Shown piece by piece: positions 7,286 through 15,159 of a DNA stretch of 64,000 nt (position 1 is its first letter; each line of letters starts with the position of its first letter). A program made the position numbers and the translations under genes. The notes below the pieces were generated by a model, which had not been told where the DNA came from, did not search any database, and saw nothing but the letters and a program-made list of their open reading frames with translations. The stretch covers positions 62,001-126,000 of the forward strand of contig JAUHXC010000025.1 of the NCBI GenBank assembly GCA_030427205.1, given 5' to 3'. The stretch is from a bacterium (GTDB taxonomy: Bacteria; Myxococcota_A; Bradymonadia; UBA7976; UBA1532).

Positions 7286-8086
7286 TCACTCGTCGGCGGG
7301 CTTCTCGGCGGGCTTCTCGGCGGCTTCGGCGGGCGCGGCGGTCGGCGTCGGGGGGGCCGGCTTGACCTCGTGGCCGCCCATCAGCTGATCGTTGATCAGC
7401 GCCTCACCCACGATCTGCACGCTCTTGTCGTCGAACTCGCCCTCTTTCATGAAGCGCGGCACCTGATAGTTGAAGACCGCTTTGTCGCCGCCGGCCTGCA
7501 CGTCGCACTTCACCTCGACGGGATCCTTGAACTCGACCTTGTCGCCGAAGCTCATCTTCTTGTCGTGGTAGCTGCACGCCTTGCCGTCGAACTTCACCAG
7601 CCCGCGGGACGCCGCGACGTAGATCGAGTCGCCGGCCTTGGCCCCGCCCGTGCCCAGCCCGATCCAGGTCGTCTCGCCGTTGCGGGCGTAGGCGTAGAAG
7701 CTGGTCATGTCGCCCACCTTCACGCCGATGCGGCCGGGCATCTCGAAGCTGAGCTTGCCCAGCTCGGTCTTGCCGTCGGCCTTGGTGATGGTGACCTTGT
7801 CGCCGCTGACCTCCCAGGTCTCGGGCTCGCCGCGACCGAAGGCGGTCTTGACCAGCCAGCGGCCTTCGAGGCCCTTCAGCTCGGCGGCGAGGTCGACGCC
7901 GGGCCAGAGCGGGTGCCCGGCCGGCTTCTCGGCGGCTTTCTCCGCCGGGGCCTTCTCGGCGGCCTTCTCGGCCGGGGCCTTCTCCGCCGCCTGCTCGGTC
8001 TCGGCGGTGTCGGCCGCGTCGTCCTTGCTGCAGGCGGTCAGCGCGAGAGCCAGGCCGAGCAGGCCGATGAGGGAGAGCGTGCGCAT
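7286..8086 (-). CDS. Lipoprotein with Ala/Glu/Lys repeat linkers, unknown function
   Basis: A 266-residue lipoprotein. The signal peptide ends in the lipobox LTAC, giving an acylated Cys at about residue 19. AEKAPAEKA-type repeats form an extended charged spacer (about 25-60), and a shorter AEKPAEKPA tail closes the protein. The middle 180 residues are a beta-rich soluble domain with alternating charged and hydrophobic residues. I recognise no family. The ATG at 8086 was chosen over upstream in-frame codons because GGAGGA lies at ideal spacing and the signal peptide begins there. It is probably an inner- or outer-membrane-anchored periplasmic protein. Confidence 0.8.
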   Translation of the reverse strand: MRTLSLIGLLGLALALTACSKDDAADTAETEQAAEKAPAEKAAEKAPAEKAAEKPAGHPLWPGVDLAAELKGLEGRWLVKTAFGRGEPETWEVSGDKVTITKADGKTELGKLSFEMPGRIGVKVGDMTSFYAYARNGETTWIGLGTGGAKAGDSIYVAASRGLVKFDGKACSYHDKKMSFGDKVEFKDPVEVKCDVQAGGDKAVFNYQVPRFMKEGEFDDKSVQIVGEALINDQLMGGHEVKPAPPTPTAAPAEAAEKPAEKPADE

Positions 8087-8172
8087 ATCGGTTTTCCTCC
8101 CGCCCGCAGGCGGCCGCAGGTGTCGTGCGGGCACTGTGGATCGGGCGGCCGCCGAGGGCAAGCCCGGCGGCA

Positions 8173-9354
8173 TCAGGCGGCGGGCTCGGGCGACAGATCG
8201 GGCGCATCGTCGCTCGGCTCTGCTTCGCGGGCGAGGTCGTGGGCCGGGTCGACGGCGATCGCGTCGGCGAGCGCGCCGGCCTCGGCGGCCGGCAGCAGAC
8301 CGCATTCGCCGGCGTGACGCACGAAGGCCGCCGCCGAGGCCGCCACGCAGACGGCCACCCCCGCCTCGCGGACGGGCGCCAACAGGGCCTCGACCGCCTC
8401 ACGGCGTGCCGGGTCGCCCAGGTCGCGCAGGTAGATCGCGCGCACCCGCTCGGGGGCCTCGCGGGCGAACTCGGCGAAGATCTCGGGGTCGCGCTGACCG
8501 CAGTCTCCAGACAGCACCAGCGGCGGCGCCCAGAGCGCGCGGATCTGACGCAGTCGGCCCAGCTTGTGGGTCGCGTGGCGGTCGGCGACCCACTGGCTGC
8601 GCAGCAGGCGCGCGTCGCTCATGAGCAGCGGCCCGGCGGGGAAGCGGTGCAGTTCGAAGAAGCGCGAGAGCAGGCCGTGCACCCGCCAGATGCTGCTCGT
8701 CAGCCAGACGAGCGGTTGGCCGTCGGCGGTCAGCGCCCGGTAGAAGCGGGCCATGCCCGGCGTGGCGACCCGGCGGTAGACGTTGCGGCTCAGGGTCTCG
8801 TAGGCCAGCTTGACGGCGCTGGTCGCCCGGCTCTCGACGACGGTGTCGTCCACGTCGCTGACAATGGCGAAGGGCGCGTCGGCCGGCGGGATGTGCACCC
8901 GGGCCGTCGCTCGCTTCTCGCGGTCGCGGGCCTTGTCGTCGGCGGGTTCGAGCAGGGTCCACGTCGCCGCTACGCCGCCGGCGGGGAAGCGGGCGAGCGG
9001 CTGGCGCAGGTCGACGACGGCGAATCCGCGGGCGTCGACGGGCACCGAGGCCCGCACGCCGGCGCAGTCGACTTCGAGCCGGGCGTCGGCGACCCGGCGG
9101 GCGTCGAAGACCCGGAACATGCGCCGGGCCTGGGTCCAGGCGGAGTCGTCGGGGCACGGTTCGCCGAGCCCGTCGTCGTCGATCACCCGGGCGCGCAGCT
9201 CGACCCGTCGGGTATCGCCGAGGCCGTCGTAGGCGATGATCCGGGCCGGCGGGCGGCCGAAGACGAGCCGGAGGATGGAGCGCCGCAGCCGCCCGAAGGC
9301 GCGGCCGATGGCGATGAGGGACAGTCCGATGGAGCGCGGTATCTTCACATGCAT
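8173..9354 (-). CDS. App1-like phosphatidate phosphatase family protein (DUF2183)
   Basis: A 393-residue protein with the App1 catalytic signature FAIVSDVDDTVVES, the HAD-type DxDxT nucleophile motif, near residue 187. The supporting LVWLTSSIWR segment and the motif VLSGDCGQRDPEIFAE follow. Family members, like yeast App1, dephosphorylate phosphatidate; bacterial homologues are commonly assigned to lipid phosphate turnover. Residues 1-180 form a beta-rich N-terminal domain usual for bacterial App1 proteins. It is divergent from the DUF938 gene, with 71 bases between starts. Assignment to the family is firm; the physiological substrate is inferred. Confidence 0.88.
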   Translation of the reverse strand: MHVKIPRSIGLSLIAIGRAFGRLRRSILRLVFGRPPARIIAYDGLGDTRRVELRARVIDDDGLGEPCPDDSAWTQARRMFRVFDARRVADARLEVDCAGVRASVPVDARGFAVVDLRQPLARFPAGGVAATWTLLEPADDKARDREKRATARVHIPPADAPFAIVSDVDDTVVESRATSAVKLAYETLSRNVYRRVATPGMARFYRALTADGQPLVWLTSSIWRVHGLLSRFFELHRFPAGPLLMSDARLLRSQWVADRHATHKLGRLRQIRALWAPPLVLSGDCGQRDPEIFAEFAREAPERVRAIYLRDLGDPARREAVEALLAPVREAGVAVCVAASAAAFVRHAGECGLLPAAEAGALADAIAVDPAHDLAREAEPSDDAPDLSPEPAA

Positions 9355-9413
9355 GGGATGCGCCGGGCGGCCGGGCCGTCACGGCCGCGGCCGGTCGCGG
9401 TCGCGGTCTGGTG

Positions 9414-9419
9414 TATGCT
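9414..9419 (+). promoter_or_regulatory. Possible -10 element (TATGCT) implying a leaderless transcript
   Basis: TATGCT ends seven bases before the ATG at 9426. If used, transcription would begin at or beside the start codon, so the methyltransferase mRNA may be leaderless. This agrees with the lack of a ribosome binding site there. Confidence 0.35.
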
Positions 9420-9425
9420 GCGCCC

Positions 9426-10067
9426 ATGAACGACCCCGCATTCGGACAGCCCGCCCACCCCTCTCACCGCCGCAGCGCGCCCGCCGCCGAGCGCAACCGC
9501 GAGCCCATCGCCCGGGTGCTCGCCGGTCGCCTGCCGCCGGGCCCGGTGCTCGAAATCGCCGCGGGCACCGGCACGCACACCGCGTTCTTGGGGCGGCGCT
9601 TCGCCGACCGACCGTGGCTTCCAACCGACATCGACCCCGACGCCCTGGCCAGCATCGAGGGCTGGCGCCTGGCGGCCGCCGCCGAGGGGGCGCCGCTGGA
9701 GAACGTGCGCCCGGCGCAGCGGCTCGACGTCTGCGAGGCGGTCTGGCCGGTCGATCGGGTGGCCTCGATCGTCTGCGCCAACATGATCCACATCGCCCCG
9801 TGGGCCGCGACCGAGGGGCTGATGGCCGGGGCCGGCCGGGTGCTGTTGCCCGAGGGGCGGCTGTTTCTCTACGGCCCGTTCCGCTTCGAGGGGCGCTTCA
9901 CCGCGCCGAGCAACGCCCGCTTCGATCAGTGGCTCAAGGAGCGCGATCCGCGGTTCGGGGTGCGCGATCTGGACGCGGTGAGCCGGGTGGCCGAGGGCCA
10001 CGGGCTGACGCGCATCGAGGTGGTGGAGATGCCGGCCAACAACCACATCGTGGTGTTCGGCCGCTGA
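9426..10067 (+). CDS. DUF938 family SAM-dependent methyltransferase
   Basis: A 213-residue protein with the family opening RRSAPAAERNREPI, the SAM-binding motif VLEIAAGTGTHTAFL, the acidic TDIDPDALASI strand, and ANMIHIAPW in the catalytic region. DUF938 proteins are single-domain class I methyltransferases of unproven substrate. I chose ATG 9426 over GTG 9411 because the -10-like TATGCT overlaps the GTG, and the family normally begins just before the RRSAPAAERN motif. It converges on lspA with only four bases between the two stops. Confidence 0.87.
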   Translation: MNDPAFGQPAHPSHRRSAPAAERNREPIARVLAGRLPPGPVLEIAAGTGTHTAFLGRRFADRPWLPTDIDPDALASIEGWRLAAAAEGAPLENVRPAQRLDVCEAVWPVDRVASIVCANMIHIAPWAATEGLMAGAGRVLLPEGRLFLYGPFRFEGRFTAPSNARFDQWLKERDPRFGVRDLDAVSRVAEGHGLTRIEVVEMPANNHIVVFGR

Positions 10068-10071
10068 CGGG

Positions 10072-10620
10072 TCAGGTGGAGGCTTCGGCCGCCGGTTGCG
10101 GCGCCCGCTCTTCGGCGTTGCGATTGACGATCGCGTCGACGAAGAGCAGCCCGATACCGACGCAGATGCCCACGTCGGCGATGTTGAACGTCGGCCAGAC
10201 GAAGTCTTTGTAGTACCACTGGATGAAGTCGACGACGTAGCCCAGCCGCAGGCGGTCGATGGCGTTGCCGATGGCCCCGCCGAGCAGCAGGATGAACCCC
10301 GCCTGCTGCAGCTTGAGCCGGGTCTGCCCCCACATGTGCACGATCGCGACGAAGGCGATGATCGTCACGCCGCCGAAGATGAGCGCCCGGGCGGTGCCCG
10401 AGAGGTCGCCGAAGATGCTGAAGGCCGCGCCGGTATTGCCCGCGAGCCGCAGGTTGAACCAGCTCTCGGTGACCGCCATGACGTCGGTGCGGATCATGTG
10501 GGCTTCGACGGGCAGCTTGGGGTCGGTCAGCGAGAACGCCTCGACCGCGAGGATCTTGGTCCACTGGTCGAGCGCGATCCAGACCGCCGCGCCGATGAAG
10601 AGGGGCAGGTAGCGACGCAT
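10072..10620 (-). CDS. lspA: Lipoprotein signal peptidase II
   Basis: A membrane aspartyl protease that removes signal peptides from diacylated prolipoproteins. The 182-residue protein has four predicted membrane helices and all family motifs: DQWTKIL in helix 1, NTGAAFSI, and the catalytic-Asp regions GNAIDR and GYVVDFI. The ATG at 10620 was chosen because GGAGG precedes it by five bases and helix 1 follows immediately. An upstream in-frame start would only add a GC-rich extension. The window encodes at least a dozen lipoproteins that this enzyme would process. It lies downstream of a lipoprotein gene on the same strand. Confidence 0.97.
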   Translation of the reverse strand: MRRYLPLFIGAAVWIALDQWTKILAVEAFSLTDPKLPVEAHMIRTDVMAVTESWFNLRLAGNTGAAFSIFGDLSGTARALIFGGVTIIAFVAIVHMWGQTRLKLQQAGFILLLGGAIGNAIDRLRLGYVVDFIQWYYKDFVWPTFNIADVGICVGIGLLFVDAIVNRNAEERAPQPAAEAST

Positions 10621-10703
10621 CGCGCCTCCGGGAGTCGAAAATCGGCTCAGGCTATGCGGGGGCCGAGGGCGTGTCAATGCGACGCGCTGCGTAGGCGGCG
10701 CCG

Positions 10704-11225
10704 TCAGAAGTCGAGCAGGATCGGCCGCGAGTCGTGGGAGATCGCGACGGTCTCGTCGGGGCCCTGCAGCGCCTGAACCTCGCCGGTGAGGTGCACCGTG
10801 CAGGCGAAGCCGAAGAAGAGGCTCACCTGGCCGAAGTCGAGCGCCCGCGATTGGCCCACGTCGAGCCGCAGCGGCGCCGGCGCGGGATAGACCGCCTCGA
10901 CGTCGCCCTCGGGATCCCCCGGCTCGACCACGGGGCGCATGAGCAGGTCGTCGAGGACCACCCGGACGGGCGCCGGCCCGCGGTTGAGCAGGCGCACCCG
11001 GATCGGCAATTCGAACGGCAGGTCGACCACCACGCCCTCGTCGGTGATCCGGCTGCGGCTGTCGGGCCAGACGAACTCGACCTCGAGCCCGACGGCCTGC
11101 TCTTCGACGGGCAGCGGCGCGGCGACGTGCCCGTCGGGCGCGCTGCCCTCGGGCACGCAGGCGGCGAGCGGGGCGGCGACGAGCAGGGCGAGGGCGAGCA
11201 GGGCGCTGGAGGGCAGGTGCTTCAC
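10704..11225 (-). CDS. Small lipoprotein, unknown function
   Basis: A 173-residue lipoprotein with a GTG start at 11225, supported by CGGAG at proper spacing; the ATG 18 bases upstream has none. The signal peptide ends in LAAC. The mature part is beta-rich, with a stretch (LPIRVRLLNRGPAPVRVVLD) that reads like an immunoglobulin-type or FixG-like accessory fold. No family can be assigned with confidence. It lies 83 bases upstream of lspA in the same direction and may share its transcript. Confidence 0.75.
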   Translation of the reverse strand: MKHLPSSALLALALLVAAPLAACVPEGSAPDGHVAAPLPVEEQAVGLEVEFVWPDSRSRITDEGVVVDLPFELPIRVRLLNRGPAPVRVVLDDLLMRPVVEPGDPEGDVEAVYPAPAPLRLDVGQSRALDFGQVSLFFGFACTVHLTGEVQALQGPDETVAISHDSRPILLDF

Positions 11226-11271
11226 GGTGACTCCGATGGGCATGCGGCGCGGCGCCGCGATGTCGCGCGCC

Positions 11272-11316
11272 GTTTATTCAGTCGGCCAGTATTCAATCGG
11301 CCAGTATTCAATCGGC
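11272..11316. repeat. 15-bp tandem repeat upstream of the small lipoprotein/lspA genes
   Basis: Two exact copies of CAGTATTCAATCGGC (11287-11301, 11302-11316) follow one diverged copy (11272-11286). The stretch is clearly AT-richer than its surroundings and lies about 50 bases upstream of the lipoprotein start, so it could be regulatory. The rest of 11317-11517 shows no gene. Confidence 0.7.
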
Positions 11317-11517
11317 ATGCCGATTTCTGCCGCCGCCGCGGCGCGGACCCCGCCAAAGCACCGTCATGTCAGGGTTTCGCCGCGCGAGCACGGCCCCGAT
11401 GTCGGCCGTCATGCGCCCCCGGAGCCGGCGACGGCCCGCGGATCGTGCGCCTGCTTCACAGCGAGCGTGCCGCACCGGCACCCGCCCCGAGCGCCGCGGC
11501 GTGCGCGGATCCGGCGA

Positions 11518-13029
11518 TCAGGCGCGCACCACCAGGACCTCACGCCCGCTGGGCGGCACCTCCCAGGTGAGCCGCGCCCGACCGGCCGCCCGATGATCGA
11601 AGAGCACCAGCGCCCCCTCCCCGCCCGGCGGGATCAGCCGATCGAGATCGGACAGCCCGCGCTCCAACGGGTGGGGGTCGTCTGCAACACGGCACTTGAT
11701 CGCGATGACCGCCTGCTGCCGGCGTCGGCCGGTGAGGGCGAGGTCGATGCGTCCGACGAGCTGCCGGGCGCCGAAGCCGCCGCGCCACATCACCCCGCCC
11801 GGCGGCAGCAGCCGCTCGACGATGCCCGTCGCCCGCACGATGGGCGCGAGCTGGGCGATCCCCAGGCTGCCGTCGGGCGTCGGCGCCGGCCCGGCGGTGC
11901 AGGCGCCGGCCAGGGTCGTGATCACCCGTGGCAGATCGACGCCGCCGTCCGGGCGACGGCAGCGCGTCGGATCGAGCGCCGGTCGGCCGCCGAGCCCGTG
12001 GCCGAGGGCATGCAGGATGGCCGCCATCTGCATCGCCCCCGCCGCCCGGCCCGCCTCCGCCGCGAGCAGGCCGCGGTCGCGGGCCCGCTCGATATCGCCC
12101 GGCGCGTCGGCGCCCACCGGGGCCGTGCCCGGGATCAACGGCAGCACGGCCCGGCGGATGGCCTGATCTTCGAGGGCGGCGGTGAGGCGGTCGAACCAGG
12201 GGGGCCAGGCGTCGAGCAGCCGGGCGACGGCCCGGTCGACGTGCTGCCGGTCGATCGGCCCCCGATGGCCCATGCCGTCGAGCAGCTCGCGGGCGATGGC
12301 GCAGACCAGCCACGGGTGCCCGCCGGTCCAGCGCTCGACCCGGGTCAGCGCGCTCTCGGCGAAGACCTGGCCGGTATCGGCGGCGTGCAGCGCGTACAGC
12401 GTCGCGATGTCGCGCCGCCCCAACGCCGGCTGACGCACCCGGGCGGCGCCCTGCCCGAGCCGGCCGTTGTCGACGCCGCGGGGGTCGTCCACCCCCGCCA
12501 GCAGCACGCCCCGCACTCGCGACGCGGCGAGCTGAGCCCGCAGCAGGCCCGCGATGGGCGCGGCGAAGCGGTCGGCGTCGTCGACGAGCGCCACCAGCGG
12601 GCGGTCGGTGCGCCGGGACCAGTCGTCGAGGGCGACCGCCAACAGCTGCCATGGCCCGCCGATGCGCCAGGGCCCATGCCCCGGCCCGTCGTGCCCATCG
12701 GGCGCGCCGCGGGCCGCGCGTCGGATCTGGTCGAGCAGGCGCACCTCGGCCCGGGCGAGGGTCTTGGGGCCGTCGAGGCCGTGGGCGTCGAGCACGATCG
12801 GCGTCGCGCCCCGCTGGCGCAGATGGGCCGCGAGCGCCCGGATGGCGGTGGTGCGGCCGGCGGCGGGCGGGCCCTGAAGCGCGACGGCGCCGCCGGCGAG
12901 CAGGCGGCCGTCGAGCGGCTGCCCCCCGATGCGCGGCAGCCGATCGACCGGCTCGAGCACATGGTGGCTCTGCGGATCGCAGGGGCCGTGGATCGCGAAT
13001 CGGCGAACAGGGACCGCGGTTGCGCGCAC
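11518..13029 (-). CDS. P-loop ATPase with possible nuclease-like C-terminal domain
   Basis: A 503-residue protein with a GTG start and GGGAG upstream. The N-terminal half is an AAA/STAND-like ATPase: Walker A in ALQGPPAAGRTTAIRAL (about 50-66), Walker B-like PLVALVDDADRF (about 143-154), a RVRGVLLAGVDD sensor strand, and an extended helical lid with ERWTGGHPWLVCAIA, typical of AAA ATPases of the Orc1/Cdc6-MNS group. Near the C-terminus, GRIDLALTGRRRQQAVIAIKC resembles the Asp...(Ile)-x-Lys core of PD-(D/E)xK domains often fused to such ATPases, with Lys but a less clear acidic residue. Function unknown; it probably acts with the small protein encoded just upstream. Confidence 0.65.
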   Translation of the reverse strand: MRATAVPVRRFAIHGPCDPQSHHVLEPVDRLPRIGGQPLDGRLLAGGAVALQGPPAAGRTTAIRALAAHLRQRGATPIVLDAHGLDGPKTLARAEVRLLDQIRRAARGAPDGHDGPGHGPWRIGGPWQLLAVALDDWSRRTDRPLVALVDDADRFAAPIAGLLRAQLAASRVRGVLLAGVDDPRGVDNGRLGQGAARVRQPALGRRDIATLYALHAADTGQVFAESALTRVERWTGGHPWLVCAIARELLDGMGHRGPIDRQHVDRAVARLLDAWPPWFDRLTAALEDQAIRRAVLPLIPGTAPVGADAPGDIERARDRGLLAAEAGRAAGAMQMAAILHALGHGLGGRPALDPTRCRRPDGGVDLPRVITTLAGACTAGPAPTPDGSLGIAQLAPIVRATGIVERLLPPGGVMWRGGFGARQLVGRIDLALTGRRRQQAVIAIKCRVADDPHPLERGLSDLDRLIPPGGEGALVLFDHRAAGRARLTWEVPPSGREVLVVRA

Positions 13030-13089
13030 GTCTCGACTCCCGTGATGTGGGGCGGCGGGCCGGCCGTATGGGCTAGGGTCGCTGGGGCC

Positions 13090-13497
13090 TCAAGTGTCCG
13101 CGGCGGGGGCCGCGGGTTCGGCGTCCGGGGCCACGACGGCGGCGATGATCGCCCGCGCGATGCCCGGGCTCGCGCCATGGGTCGGCGGCAGCTCGGCGTG
13201 CAGCCGATCGACGAGGGCCTGCCGTGCCGTCGGGTCGACCGGTGCCGGGCCGCCGAGCGCATGCAGCGCATCGACTGTGCGCACGACGTGGGCGGCGATG
13301 CCTTCGATGGCCGATCGGGCGGCGGCGCCGGTCAGCGCGCGGCGCACCGCTTCGGGCAGCGTCGCGCCGACCCGCGACGCCAGCCGCTCGGCCGCGACCA
13401 GCGCCGCCGTGGCCCGGCGCACGTCTGGCGGCGTGGTGTCGTCGACCGCCGGGGCGGCCGGCGCGTCGGTGAGAAGAGCGAGCTGGGCGGCTTGCAT
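13090..13497 (-). CDS. Small helical protein co-transcribed with the P-loop ATPase
   Basis: A 135-residue, Ala-rich, apparently all-helical soluble protein with no recognised family and few charged clusters. ATG 13497 is preferred over an ATG 45 bases upstream because AGGGG precedes it. It ends 60 bases before the ATPase start on the same strand, so the two likely form a two-gene unit and the small protein may be the ATPase's partner or regulator. Confidence 0.55.
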   Translation of the reverse strand: MQAAQLALLTDAPAAPAVDDTTPPDVRRATAALVAAERLASRVGATLPEAVRRALTGAAARSAIEGIAAHVVRTVDALHALGGPAPVDPTARQALVDRLHAELPPTHGASPGIARAIIAAVVAPDAEPAAPAADT

Positions 13498-13654
13498 CTC
13501 GATGCCCCTGTCTGACAGCACGATGGCCACATATGCCATCAAATACGCATGGAACTCAACAGAACGTGTCAGGATGAGGCATCGCGCATGTCAGCATCCA
13601 CCGTCGACCGGCGCCAACCGGCCCGAGAGACGGGCCCCGCGGCCCACAGATTGC

Positions 13655-13660
13655 TACGAT
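13655..13660 (+). promoter_or_regulatory. Possible -10 element (TACGAT) upstream of the PAP2 gene
   Basis: TACGAT lies 59 bases before the start at 13720, in the 222-base divergent gap after 13497. This gap is AT-richer near 13530-13600 and probably holds promoters for both directions. No -35 box is clear. Confidence 0.3.
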
Positions 13661-13719
13661 GCCGCCGAGCGACGGCGGCGAGAGGCCGCGCGTCTCGAGA
13701 GCCACCGCGAGGGGGTCCG

Positions 13720-14598
13720 ATGGAGTGGGTGCTCGACTGGCGCAGCCCGTGGTTGACCGCGCTGATGAAGCTGTGGACCGACCTGGGCAGCGAGGCGTTC
13801 TTCCTGGCCGCGCTGCCGCTGGGCTACTGGCTCGACAGCCGCCGGCGCTGGGTGCGCATCGGGCTGACGTTCATGCTCGCCGGCGTGCTCAACGCCGCGC
13901 TCAAGGACGCCTTCCAAGCGCCACGGCCGATGCTCGAGCCGCTGATCCAGGAGGGCGGCTACAGCTTCCCCAGCGGGCACGCGATGATGTCGGCCGCGTT
14001 CTGGGGCGCCATCGCGGTGGGCTATCGCCGGGCCTGGGTCACCGCGCTCGCCGCGGTGCTGGTGGCGGGCATCATGTTCTCCCGGGTCTATCTGGGCGTG
14101 CACTGGCCGCGGGACGTGCTGGTCGGCGCGGCGCTCGGCCTGGCGCTCGTGGGCCTTGGCGCGTGGTTCGTCACCGCCGGCGGCGCGGCCCGCCTGCGCG
14201 CGCAGGGCAAGCTCGTCGCCTGGCTGCCCGCCGGGCTGGTCGTGCTCGGGGCGGCGTTTCTGCCCGATCCCGAGCAGCACGGCCTGAAGTCGGCCTCGGC
14301 GATGGCCGGGCTGTGGGCCGGCGTGCTCTGGCTCGACGGCCGCGACGTGCCGCCGGTGCGCACCGGGCGCGCGGCGATCGGGGCCATGCTGGGCGCGACG
14401 CTGGTGGGGTTCGCGGTGCTCATCGGCATCTGGGCCGGCGGCAAGACGCTGCTGGTGGCGCTCGACGCGATCAATACGGGCACGGCCATCCTGCGCTACG
14501 GGCTCGTCGGCCTGTGGGCCGCAGCGCTGGCGCCGTGGGTCTTCGACCGTATCGGCTTGAGCGCCAGGGGCTTGGAGTCGACGGACGCGGTGGACTAA
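13720..14598 (+). CDS. PAP2-family membrane phosphatase
   Basis: A 292-residue integral membrane protein with the complete acid-phosphatase/PAP2 signature in three parts: KDAFQAPRP, PSGHA, and SRVYLGVHWPRDV. The catalytic His is in the third motif and the helper His in PSGH. Family members dephosphorylate lipid phosphates such as phosphatidate, phosphatidylglycerol phosphate or undecaprenyl pyrophosphate. Several further helices after the core (residues about 170-290) make it longer than the minimal enzyme. ATG 13720 has a GAGGGGG site and begins at the first amphipathic helix; the longer in-frame reading is not supported. The substrate is not predictable. Confidence 0.9.
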   Translation: MEWVLDWRSPWLTALMKLWTDLGSEAFFLAALPLGYWLDSRRRWVRIGLTFMLAGVLNAALKDAFQAPRPMLEPLIQEGGYSFPSGHAMMSAAFWGAIAVGYRRAWVTALAAVLVAGIMFSRVYLGVHWPRDVLVGAALGLALVGLGAWFVTAGGAARLRAQGKLVAWLPAGLVVLGAAFLPDPEQHGLKSASAMAGLWAGVLWLDGRDVPPVRTGRAAIGAMLGATLVGFAVLIGIWAGGKTLLVALDAINTGTAILRYGLVGLWAAALAPWVFDRIGLSARGLESTDAVD

Positions 14599-14634
14599 CC
14601 TGCTCGGCCCGTTTTGATCGACGAGGAGCGCCGC

Positions 14635-15081
14635 ATGCAGCCCGACCCCCAGCCCTTTCACCTCGCCCAGATCAACGTGGCCCGCGCCCGGGCGCCGCTC
14701 ACCGACCCGCTGCTCGAAGGCTTCGTCGCCCGCCTCGACGAGATCAACGGCCTCGCCGAGCAGAGCCCGGGCTTCATCTGGCGCTGGACCGACGACCCGC
14801 CAGCGTGGATCGACCCCCAGCTGCTCATCAACATCACGCTGTGGCGGTCGGTGGACGATCTGGCGGCGTTCACCTATCGCAGCGCGCACGCCGAGCTGTT
14901 CAAGGGCCGCAAACGCTGGTTCGAGCCGCCCGAGAAAGCGCACATGGCGCTGTGGTGGGTGCCCGCCGGCCACCGCCCACCGCCGGCCGAGGCCTTCGAC
15001 AAGCTGACCCGGCTGCAGACCGAGGGCCCGACCGCGGCCGCCTTCACCTTCAAGCAGCGCTTCGACCCGCCGACGGGCTGA
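14635..15081 (+). CDS. DUF3291 domain protein
   Basis: A 148-residue cytoplasmic protein with the DUF3291 pattern. It opens with FHLAQINVARARAPLTDPLL and continues with FIWRW, a WRSVDDLAAFTYRSAH segment and WFEPPEKAHMALWWVPAGHRP. The fold is a dimeric alpha-beta barrel like antibiotic-biosynthesis monooxygenases; no activity is established for the family. ATG 14635 is chosen for its GAGGAG site. It follows the PAP2 gene by 36 bases and precedes the ABC exporter by 78 bases in the same direction. Confidence 0.87.
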   Translation: MQPDPQPFHLAQINVARARAPLTDPLLEGFVARLDEINGLAEQSPGFIWRWTDDPPAWIDPQLLINITLWRSVDDLAAFTYRSAHAELFKGRKRWFEPPEKAHMALWWVPAGHRPPPAEAFDKLTRLQTEGPTAAAFTFKQRFDPPTG

Positions 15082-15159
15082 GCGCGACGCGCGCGGCCGA
15101 CCGCGCATCTCTTGCCCGGTCCCGCCGCCCGGTCTCGCCCTCGCCTCGCCGGAGCCTCG

